From: Pseudomonadota bacterium
GTDB taxonomy: Bacteria > Desulfobacterota > WTBG01 > CAIYCZ01
Length of the DNA: 5,320 bases
Reading direction: 5' to 3'
Assembly: GCA_026388865.1 (NCBI GenBank)
Contig: JAPLIX010000340.1
Span: 1-5,320, forward strand
The notes beneath the pieces are model-generated. The model had not been told where the DNA came from. It saw only the letters and a program-made list of their open reading frames with translations, and did not search any database. Numbering within the stretch: the first letter of the stretch is position 1; every line of letters begins with the position of its first letter. The translations under genes were made by a program, and so were the position numbers. This document shows positions 1 through 5,320 of the stretch, in pieces.

Positions 1-886
1 CCCGTCATTCGGCCTTTTTAACGGCGGTTTTGGATTTCACTATGGTGCGGAGATGCTGAAGGCAATGATTATACCGATCGGCGCAGGCCGGACTCTGCTG
101 CAGCTGCAGTTTATCAAAGACTTTAACGTCACTGCCATAACAGCAATTGCGTCCTACCCTCTGCGGCTTACCGAGGTGGCAAAAAAAGAGAATTTTGATT
201 TCAGATCAACAAAACTCCGTGTCGGCATATTTGGCGCAGAGGTGTGGAGCGATGAGATGCGCAAACGCATCGAGGATGAGATGGGCATTGAGACCTTTGA
301 TATAATCGGCATGACCGAGACCGGCGGTGTCGGCCTTGGTATTGATTGCAAAGCGCACAGCGGCATCCACGTCTGGGAGGATGATTATTTATTGGAGATA
401 ATTAATCCGGAAACCGGCGAGGTGCTTGGCGAGGGACAGGAAGGCGAAATGGTTGTGACCACGCTGAACCGTGAGGGACTGCCGCTGATACGCTACCGGA
501 CGCGGGATGTAACCTCAATCATAACTACCGGGAAATGCATTTGCGGCAGGACCTCGCTGCGCGTCAACCGGCTCAAAGGCAGAAATGATGATATGCTTAA
601 AATAAAGGGCGTCAATTTTTATCCCCAGCAGCTTGAAAGCACCCTCATGAAGCACGCGGAAATTGGGAATCACTACCAGATAGTTCTTGAGAAGGCCAAA
701 GGCCGGGACACCATGACGGTTATGATTGAAACTAAGGCAGAAGTGAACTCCAACCTGTCAAAGGAAATTGATACTGAAATCTATGACCGGCTCGGGTTTC
801 ATGTGGACAAACTTGATTTTCTGCCGGAAGGAACGCTGCCTCGAACCCCCGGTAAAGCAGTCCGGGTAGTAGACAAGCGCAGCTGA
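1..886 (+). CDS. paaK: Phenylacetate-CoA ligase (PaaK-like), 3' part only
   Basis: This is the C-terminal 294 residues of an ANL-superfamily adenylate-forming enzyme. The reading frame is open from base 2 to the window edge, so the N-terminus (roughly 140 residues if the family length of about 430 holds, including the Ser/Gly/Thr P-loop) lies upstream. The ATG at base 53 is internal: the residues before it (LFNGGFGFHYGAE) already match the family. Visible landmarks, counted from base 2, are the GMTET motif (about 103-107), the YRTRD motif (165-169) with the Asp that binds AMP ribose, a CxCGRT segment (179-184), the hinge GRNDDMLKIKG (193-203), and PRTPGKAVRV near the C-terminus with the probable catalytic Lys at 285. 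PaaK enzymes activate phenylacetate or related aryl acids with ATP and CoA in the cytoplasm, either for degradation or after fermentation of aromatic amino acids. The family is certain. The exact acid is not, because PaaK paralogues with other substrates are common. A terminator follows, so this is the last gene of its transcript. Confidence 0.9.
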   Translation, partial: PSFGLFNGGFGFHYGAEMLKAMIIPIGAGRTLLQLQFIKDFNVTAITAIASYPLRLTEVAKKENFDFRSTKLRVGIFGAEVWSDEMRKRIEDEMGIETFDIIGMTETGGVGLGIDCKAHSGIHVWEDDYLLEIINPETGEVLGEGQEGEMVVTTLNREGLPLIRYRTRDVTSIITTGKCICGRTSLRVNRLKGRNDDMLKIKGVNFYPQQLESTLMKHAEIGNHYQIVLEKAKGRDTMTVMIETKAEVNSNLSKEIDTEIYDRLGFHVDKLDFLPEGTLPRTPGKAVRVVDKRS

Positions 887-993
887 ACAATTACCGGGAA
901 TTTTCCCAACACGTGTGCTGCTGTCCTGCTGCTGCAGAAATTCTCCCAGGCAGGGTAATACGCTATTTTAAATTTATGATAAAAGGTCTGATG

Positions 994-1032
994 TAGCTTT
1001 GCTAACTATCTGGCAAAGCTATTTCTTTTCTT
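994..1032 (+). terminator. Intrinsic (Rho-independent) terminator after the ligase gene
   Basis: A perfect 9-bp inverted repeat, TAGCTTTGC (994-1002) and GCAAAGCTA (1013-1021), encloses a 10-base loop. It is followed directly by a T-rich run (TTTCTTTTCTTGTCTT from 1022). It lies 107 bases after the ligase stop and about 100 bases before the next start, with the T run on the correct side for + strand transcription. It should end the upstream transcript and separate it from the polyamine genes. The stem is only moderately GC-rich, so some read-through is possible. Confidence 0.8.
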
Positions 1033-1056
1033 GTCTTCCGCAAAACATTTTTATTC

Positions 1057-1084
1057 TTGCACTCTCGGGCATTTGTTGTATATT
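1057..1084 (+). promoter_or_regulatory. Candidate sigma-70-type promoter for speB-pdaD
   Basis: TATATT at 1079-1084 matches five of six bases of the -10 consensus. It is preceded at a 16-base spacing by TTGCAC (1057-1062), which keeps the TTG of a -35 box but little else. It sits just after the upstream terminator and about 36 bases before the speB start, which is where a promoter is needed. The -35 match is weak and the region is AT-rich, so this is a positional inference. Confidence 0.4.
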
Positions 1085-1120
1085 TAGCGCCACATTAAAA
1101 ATGCGGGTTGAAATTCTACC

Positions 1121-1999
1121 ATGTATCAGGAACACTTTTTTTTGCCGTTTAATTTTTGCGGGCTAAAGGATGAGCAGTCCGCGTGGGAGCAAGCGCGTGC
1201 TGTTATTATCCCGGTTCCCTATGATTTGACCACAACCTATATGCCGGGCACCCGCCACGGCCCTCATGCCATAATCAGGGCGTCAACCCAGCTTGAACTC
1301 TTTGATGATGAGATAGAGAAAGAGCCGGCATTGATAGGTATTCATACGCTGCCGGAGATTGAGGTGCTTACCTCAGGGCCGGCAGAAATGATAGACCGGG
1401 TTGAATCTGTTGCCGCGCGGGTGGCAGGCTCCGGCAAATTCCCGGTCATGCTGGGCGGCGAGCACAGTATCAGCCTGGGCATGGTACGGGCACTTATAAA
1501 TGACCATCCTGACATGGGCGTGCTGCAGCTTGACGCTCATGCAGATCTGCGTGATAGTTATCAGGGGTCACGGTTTAACCACGCGTGTGTTGCCCGGCGC
1601 ATTCAGGAACTGTGTCCGCTCATTCAGGCCGGCATTAGAAGCATCACCGCGGAGGAATGGTCTTTTCTTAATAACTCCCCGGTGACATCCTTTTTCGCCC
1701 GTAACATGCACGCACGGGATGAATGGCTGCCAAAGCTTATTGAAAAGCTGCCACAAAAAATATATATTACCATTGATCTGGATGTGTTTGATCCTTCGCA
1801 GATGCCCTCGGTGGGAACACCGGAGCCGGGAGGAATGAACTGGTATGACGTGCTTCATCTGCTGCGTGCGGTAGCTGCACAGCGAAAGATCGTCGGGTTT
1901 GATATCGTTGAATTGTGCCCGCAGCCGGCAAATCCGGGACCTGATTTTTTAGCTGCCAAGCTGTGCTACAAGCTTTTGGGATATATTCATTGCCAATAA
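1121..1999 (+). CDS. speB: Agmatinase (agmatine ureohydrolase)
   Basis: A complete 292-residue member of the arginase/agmatinase (ureohydrolase) family, within the usual 290-310 range. The binuclear manganese site is complete: GGEHS with His115, DAHAD with Asp138, His140 and Asp142, and DLDVFDP with Asp219 and Asp221. His154 (in FNHAC) and Glu264 (in DIVEL) match the conserved catalytic and substrate-binding positions. The enzyme hydrolyses agmatine to putrescine and urea in the cytoplasm. The ATG at 1121 is the only plausible start: an in-frame TGA lies at 1109-1111 and no other start codon falls between. Its ribosome binding site is poor, with only a loose GGGTTGA about 9 bases upstream, unlike the next three genes. 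The agmatine-forming decarboxylase follows 26 bases downstream, which strongly supports agmatinase over arginase, formiminoglutamase or guanidinobutyrase. Action on N1-aminopropylagmatine, as in some thermophiles, cannot be excluded, but no spermidine synthase gene is visible nearby. Confidence 0.93.
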   Translation: MYQEHFFLPFNFCGLKDEQSAWEQARAVIIPVPYDLTTTYMPGTRHGPHAIIRASTQLELFDDEIEKEPALIGIHTLPEIEVLTSGPAEMIDRVESVAARVAGSGKFPVMLGGEHSISLGMVRALINDHPDMGVLQLDAHADLRDSYQGSRFNHACVARRIQELCPLIQAGIRSITAEEWSFLNNSPVTSFFARNMHARDEWLPKLIEKLPQKIYITIDLDVFDPSQMPSVGTPEPGGMNWYDVLHLLRAVAAQRKIVGFDIVELCPQPANPGPDFLAAKLCYKLLGYIHCQ

Positions 2000-2013
2000 T
2001 TTTTAGATCATGA

Positions 2014-2019
2014 AAGGAG
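2014..2019 (+). promoter_or_regulatory. Shine-Dalgarno site of pdaD (bears on start choice)
   Basis: AAGGAG lies in the short speB-pdaD gap. It is 6 bases before the GTG at 2026 (ideal) and 12 bases before the in-frame ATG at 2032 (long). Spacing therefore favours the GTG start. As I recall them, however, many bacterial homologues begin at the equivalent of the second site (MVPKKVFF...). The two choices differ by only two residues. Confidence 0.75.
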
Positions 2020-2025
2020 TCAGCA

Positions 2026-2571
2026 GTGGAGATGGTACCCAAAAAAGTATTTTTTACCAAGGGAGCCGGTATACACCGGGATGAGCTTCGTTCCTTTGAG
2101 CTTGCGCTTCGTGATGCAGGCATTGAAAAGCAGAACCTGGTATATGTCTCAAGCATCTTCCCCCCCGGGTGTAAAATCATCCCTAAATCCCAGGGGCTGA
2201 CGAAACTGCTGCCCGGCTCCATTACCTATACGGTTATGAGCAGGTGCGCCAGCAATGAGCCGCGGCGCCTGATTGCCGCATCTGTGGGGTGCGCAGTGCC
2301 GACAGACAAGAAATGCTACGGCTATCTGTCTGAGTATCACGCCTTCGGCGTTACCGACAAGCAGGCTGGTGATTATGCTGAAGACCTTGCAGCCGCCATG
2401 CTTGCGTCAACCCTTGGTCTCGAGTTTGACGAGGATAAAAGCTGGGACGAAAACAAGGAAGTGTACCACTTAAGCAATAAAGTCGTCAGGTCCCTCAACG
2501 TTACCCAGTCTGCAATTGTCACCAAGAACGGCTACACCACCGTCGTTGCCGCCGCGGTGTTTTTGTTTTAA
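2026..2571 (+). CDS. pdaD: Pyruvoyl-dependent arginine decarboxylase
   Basis: A complete 181-residue proenzyme (179 if the ATG at 2032 is used). The archaeal Methanocaldococcus enzyme is about 165 residues and the chlamydial one about 195. The key signature is VSSIFPPG. The family self-cleaves between the two serines, here Ser42 and Ser43, giving a small beta chain (1-42) and an alpha chain whose Ser43 becomes the N-terminal pyruvoyl cofactor. Asn37, six residues before Ser43, and Glu103 in YLSEYH match the processing Asn and the catalytic Glu of the archaeal enzyme. The protein decarboxylates arginine to agmatine without pyridoxal phosphate. It follows speB by 26 bases, so the two are very likely co-transcribed and together convert arginine to putrescine. 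A role in arginine-dependent acid resistance, as with chlamydial AaxB, is less likely because no arginine/agmatine antiporter gene is visible. The C-terminal VFLF is encoded by a T-rich run that may also act in termination. Confidence 0.93.
   Translation: MEMVPKKVFFTKGAGIHRDELRSFELALRDAGIEKQNLVYVSSIFPPGCKIIPKSQGLTKLLPGSITYTVMSRCASNEPRRLIAASVGCAVPTDKKCYGYLSEYHAFGVTDKQAGDYAEDLAAAMLASTLGLEFDEDKSWDENKEVYHLSNKVVRSLNVTQSAIVTKNGYTTVVAAAVFLF
2538..2569 (+). terminator. Possible intrinsic terminator overlapping the end of pdaD
   Basis: CACCG (2538-2542) can pair with CGGTG (2555-2559), plus one inner T-G wobble, around a loop of about 10 bases. TTTTTGTTTT (2560-2569) follows directly. The shape is that of a Rho-independent terminator but the stem is short. 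The T run also encodes the hydrophobic C-terminus, so it may be coincidence. No better terminator occurs in the 69-base gap before the protease gene. Confidence 0.3.
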
Positions 2572-2630
2572 CGGTACGCTTCACGTTTACCATTACATGG
2601 CATTAACAATTTTTATTACCTTATTTTATT

Positions 2631-2635
2631 GGAGG
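2631..2635 (+). promoter_or_regulatory. Shine-Dalgarno site fixing the protease start
   Basis: GGAGG lies 5 bases before the ATG at 2641. The longest open frame would begin at a TTG at 2629-2631, but that codon overlaps this site, and starting there would put MEEL in front of a normal Lys-Lys signal-peptide N-terminus. The ATG at 2641 is the start. Confidence 0.9.
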
Positions 2636-2640
2636 AACTG

Positions 2641-4080
2641 ATGAAAAAACTTTTTACGCTCCTAGGTCTGAGCCTGCTCTGCACTTTTATCCTGTTACCC
2701 CTGTCCGGCTACACCTCACGGCTGGGTGCTGAAAGCACGCCGGCAAAGACCATAATCCTCCCCAGCTTTACCGAACTTGCAAAAAAGCTGACTCCGGTCG
2801 CCGTTAATATCAGCACCACGAAGATTGTTAAGGGGAGAAAATCCATGCGGCGGTTTGAACCGCCCGCAGGTGGCGAAGGGGATCCCTTTGGCGAAGATTT
2901 TTTCAGACATTTTTTCGGCGACATGCCGCAGCGCGATTACAAGCAGCAGAGCCTTGGCTCCGGATTTATTATTGATAAGGAAGGCTATATCCTTACTAAT
3001 AATCATGTGGTGGCAGGCGCCGATGCAATCAAGGTTAAGCTTGCAAATGAAAAGGAGTTCGACGCAAAGATCATCGGCCGGGATGAAAAAACCGATATTG
3101 CGCTGATCAAAATAACCCATGCGCCCGGTGACCTGCCTGTTGCAGTACTGGGAGATTCTGATAAGCTTGAGGTCGGTGAATGGGTCATGGCTATCGGCAA
3201 TCCATTTGGCCTGCAGGAAACGGTTACCGTCGGGGTGGTGAGTGCTAAATCAAGAGCAATAGGTGCCGGTCCCTATGACGACTTTATTCAGACTGATGCA
3301 TCCATTAATCCCGGAAACAGCGGCGGCCCGCTTTTTAATCTTAACGCAGAAGTAGTGGGTATTAATACCGCAATCTATTCACCCAGCGGCGGCAATATCG
3401 GCATTGGCTTTGCCTCGCCCATTAATATGGCAAAGAAAATTGTTACACAGCTCAAAGATAAAGGCAAAGTCACCAGGGGCTGGCTCGGCGTCATAGTACA
3501 GGAGGTCACCCCTGAACTGGCCAAATCCTTTGGTATCAAGGAAGGCAAGGGAGCTCTGGTCGGGGATGCGGAAAAAGGCGGGCCGGCTGATGCTGCCGGT
3601 ATCAAACAGGGCGATGTGATTATCTCGTTTGACGGAAAAGCAATAGCAAAGATGGGTGACCTTCCCATCATGGTTGCTGAAACAGCAGTGGGTAAACAGG
3701 TAACGGTAAAAATCATACGGGAAGGAAGTGAAAAAATCTACACGGTAAAGATCGGTGAACTCAAAGACAAAGAAGCCTCTGCAACTGCTGAAGAGGGAGA
3801 GTCAAATCTCGGGCTGTCTGTGGATGAAATAACGCCTGAAACAGCACGCCGGTATGGCCTGTCTGAAGAGGACGGCATTCTGGTAATGCAGGTTGAGCCG
3901 GGCAGCCCTGCGGATGAAGCTGGCATGAAACGGGGAGATATCATTAAGGAGGTTAACCGGAAGAAGGTTAAAACCATAGCCCAGTTCCAGAAATCAATTG
4001 AAAAAAGAAAATCCGGTGAAAGCATACTTATGCTGGTTAAAAGGGGGCGAAATTCTCTCTTTCTTACGGTCAAACCATAA
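2641..4080 (+). CDS. Periplasmic HtrA/Deg serine protease (DegQ/MucD type), trypsin domain plus two PDZ domains
   Basis: A complete 479-residue protein. Residues 1-30 form a signal peptide: MKK, a long hydrophobic core (4-22), and a probable signal peptidase I site after LGA (about residue 30). There is no lipobox cysteine. The trypsin-like domain (about 40-275) has the catalytic triad His122 (TNNHVV), Asp152 (KTDIALI) and Ser227 (NPGNSGGP). PDZ1 runs from about 280 to 375, with a WLGV binding loop at 281-284, and PDZ2 from about 388 to 479. A low-complexity linker rich in Glu, Ala and Ser joins the two. The activation-loop region (about 62-105, with FFRHFFGDMP) is short and lacks the long glutamine-rich insertion of E. 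coli DegP, so it resembles DegQ or MucD more. The enzyme would degrade or chaperone misfolded envelope proteins as an oligomer. It lies 69 bases after pdaD and 61 before eno; the functions are unrelated, so any shared transcript is probably incidental. No stress-type promoter could be assigned. Family is certain; the paralogue name is not. Confidence 0.94.
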   Translation: MKKLFTLLGLSLLCTFILLPLSGYTSRLGAESTPAKTIILPSFTELAKKLTPVAVNISTTKIVKGRKSMRRFEPPAGGEGDPFGEDFFRHFFGDMPQRDYKQQSLGSGFIIDKEGYILTNNHVVAGADAIKVKLANEKEFDAKIIGRDEKTDIALIKITHAPGDLPVAVLGDSDKLEVGEWVMAIGNPFGLQETVTVGVVSAKSRAIGAGPYDDFIQTDASINPGNSGGPLFNLNAEVVGINTAIYSPSGGNIGIGFASPINMAKKIVTQLKDKGKVTRGWLGVIVQEVTPELAKSFGIKEGKGALVGDAEKGGPADAAGIKQGDVIISFDGKAIAKMGDLPIMVAETAVGKQVTVKIIREGSEKIYTVKIGELKDKEASATAEEGESNLGLSVDEITPETARRYGLSEEDGILVMQVEPGSPADEAGMKRGDIIKEVNRKKVKTIAQFQKSIEKRKSGESILMLVKRGRNSLFLTVKP

Positions 4081-4130
4081 GTGGTAACCGCGGTAAGACG
4101 GCCGCAACCATAGAATCCATTACAGCGGAA

Positions 4131-4135
4131 AGGAG
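4131..4135 (+). promoter_or_regulatory. Shine-Dalgarno site of eno
   Basis: AGGAG stands 6 bases before the ATG at 4142. The encoded protein begins STIVQIQAREILDSRG, matching the usual enolase N-terminus, so site and homology agree on this start. The 61-base gap to the protease gene holds no convincing terminator or promoter, which leaves room for co-transcription. Confidence 0.85.
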
Positions 4136-4141
4136 CACATC

Positions 4142-5320
4142 ATGAGCACCATCGTTCAAATTCAGGCACGGGAAATTCTTGATTCACGCGGCAATCCGAC
4201 GGTAGAGGTTGATGTAATTCTTGAGTCAGGCGTCATGGGAAGGGCTGCGGTACCTTCCGGGGCATCAACCGGCGAGAAAGAAGCAATAGAGCTTCGCGAC
4301 GGTGATAAGAAACGCTACCTGGGCAAGGGTGTTACCCACGCCGTGACTAATGTGAATGAAAAAATATTTCCTGAAGTTGTTGGCATGAATGTCTTTGACC
4401 AGGTCGACCTTGATAAAGCGCTCATAGATCTTGATGGCACTGAGAATAAAAATGTCCTGGGGGCAAATGCCATTCTCGGCGTGTCACTTGCCGCGGCGAA
4501 GGCTGCCGCCAATGAGCTGGGTATGCCCCTCTACCGCTACATCGGCGGAGTGAATGCAAAGCAGCTGCCGGTCCCCATGATGAACATACTCAATGGCGGA
4601 GCTCACGCAGACAATAATGTGGATATACAGGAATTCATGATTATGCCGGTAGGCGCCGGAAACTTTGCCGAAGCACTGAGGATGGGTGCGGAAGTCTTTC
4701 ATAGTCTTAAAAATGTCTTGAAGCAGAAAGGCTTGAACACCGCGGTCGGCGATGAAGGAGGGTTTGCACCGAACCTGCAGTCCAATGAAGAAGCGCTGCA
4801 GGTTATCATGCAGGCCATTGAGAAAGCAGGCTATAAGCCCGGTGAGCAGATTGCTCTGGCAGTTGATTCCGCGGCCAGCTCTTTCTACGAGAAGGGAAAA
4901 TATATTCTCAATGCGGAGTCCAAGCCTAAAAAAACATCCGAGGAAATGGTTGCCTTTTACGAAGCGCTGATTAAAAAATACCCCATAGTATCTATTGAAG
5001 ACGGGCTTGACGAAAATGACTGGTCCGGATGGAAGCTGCTCACCGAGCGGCTCGGAAAAAAGGTGCAGATCGTTGGCGATGACCTGTTTGTCACCAATAC
5101 CAAGCTTCTCCGGCAGGGCATTGAAAAGGGCATTGCCAATTCCATCCTGATAAAGCTGAATCAGATAGGAACGCTCACGGAAACCCTTGATACCATTGAG
5201 ATGGCCAAAAAAGCCAAATATACTGCCATTGTATCACACCGCTCCGGCGAAACCGAGGACACGACCATCGCTGATCTGGTGGTTGCCTGCAATACCGGCC
5301 AGATTAAAACCGGTTCAGCA
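4142..5320 (+). CDS. eno: Enolase (phosphopyruvate hydratase), 3' end cut by window
   Basis: The frame stays open from the ATG to the last base, giving 393 residues without a stop. Family members have about 425-430, so roughly 35 residues lie beyond the window. Enolase interconverts 2-phosphoglycerate and phosphoenolpyruvate in glycolysis and gluconeogenesis; in bacteria it is cytoplasmic and can join the RNA degradosome. Active-site elements are all present: Ser42 in the PSGASTGEKEA loop, His155 and Glu164 (GGAHADNNVDIQEF), Glu205 (VGDEGGFAP), magnesium ligands Asp242, Glu286 (IEDGLDE) and the Asp313/Asp314 pair (GDDLFVTNTK), the catalytic base Lys338 (LIKLNQIG), the SHRSGETEDTTIADL signature (365-379), and Lys389 near the cut end. 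I translated the whole stretch by hand and saw no frameshift. One mild oddity is VDSAASSFY (241-249), where I would expect something like LDVAASEFY; the metal-binding Asp is kept. Confidence 0.97.
   Translation, partial: MSTIVQIQAREILDSRGNPTVEVDVILESGVMGRAAVPSGASTGEKEAIELRDGDKKRYLGKGVTHAVTNVNEKIFPEVVGMNVFDQVDLDKALIDLDGTENKNVLGANAILGVSLAAAKAAANELGMPLYRYIGGVNAKQLPVPMMNILNGGAHADNNVDIQEFMIMPVGAGNFAEALRMGAEVFHSLKNVLKQKGLNTAVGDEGGFAPNLQSNEEALQVIMQAIEKAGYKPGEQIALAVDSAASSFYEKGKYILNAESKPKKTSEEMVAFYEALIKKYPIVSIEDGLDENDWSGWKLLTERLGKKVQIVGDDLFVTNTKLLRQGIEKGIANSILIKLNQIGTLTETLDTIEMAKKAKYTAIVSHRSGETEDTTIADLVVACNTGQIKTGSA

Noticed and set aside
896..907. Perfect short inverted repeat GGGAATTTTCCC just after the ligase stop
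   Set aside because: The loop would be only two bases and no T run follows. The hairpin at 994-1032 is a far better terminator.
911..936. CTG-rich stretch with two GCTGCTG-like copies in the gap after the ligase gene
   Set aside because: Too short and imperfect to call a repeat element, with no flanking duplications.
1767..2222. Long open frame on the - strand across the speB-pdaD junction
   Set aside because: It lies opposite two well-supported genes, crosses their boundary, and its translation is low-complexity with no recognisable family.
2586..2620. AT-rich segment before the protease gene as a promoter
   Set aside because: TTTACC could be a -35 box, but no acceptable -10 box lies at the right spacing, and no envelope-stress consensus could be recognised.
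3375..4073. Two open frames on the - strand opposite the protease gene
   Set aside because: Shadow frames in the codon-biased protease gene; Ser/Pro-rich translations with no domain.
4087..4094. Palindrome ACCGCGGT in the protease-eno gap as an operator
   Set aside because: Eight bases alone are too little to support a binding site and there is no second copy nearby.

Overview
The window holds five protein genes, all on the + strand and tightly packed: the 3' end of a phenylacetate-CoA ligase (paaK-like), an agmatinase (speB), a pyruvoyl-dependent arginine decarboxylase (pdaD), an HtrA/Deg-family periplasmic serine protease, and the 5' nine-tenths of enolase (eno). The longest gap without a gene is 887-1120, which holds a clear intrinsic terminator and a candidate promoter. 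I see no rRNA, tRNA, CRISPR array, insertion sequence or phage gene.

Organism: an exported HtrA protease with a trypsin fold and two PDZ domains points to a diderm (Gram-negative) bacterium. A PaaK-type aryl-CoA ligase together with a pyruvoyl arginine decarboxylase/agmatinase pair is the kind of content I associate with anaerobic lineages such as Nitrospirota or the former Deltaproteobacteria. That placement is inference from gene content only. Base composition looks moderate (near half GC) and even across the genes, with no obvious transferred island.

Layout: (1) 1-886, ligase C-terminal part, closed by a terminator hairpin at 994-1032. (2) 1057-2571, a two-gene polyamine unit: speB, then pdaD after 26 bases with its own strong ribosome binding site. 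PdaD would decarboxylate arginine to agmatine and SpeB would hydrolyse agmatine to putrescine and urea, so the pair encodes a complete two-step arginine-to-putrescine route. (3) 2641-4080, the HtrA protease, 69 bases after pdaD. (4) 4142-5320, enolase, cut by the window edge about 35 residues before its expected C-terminus.

The genes look intact, with the family catalytic residues in place. The window is mainly ordinary core metabolism and protein quality control; I did not find evidence of an undescribed system. Points worth a second look are the speB-pdaD pair and which start codon pdaD uses, a possible terminator embedded in the last codons of pdaD, the true start of the protease, and small residue differences in enolase.
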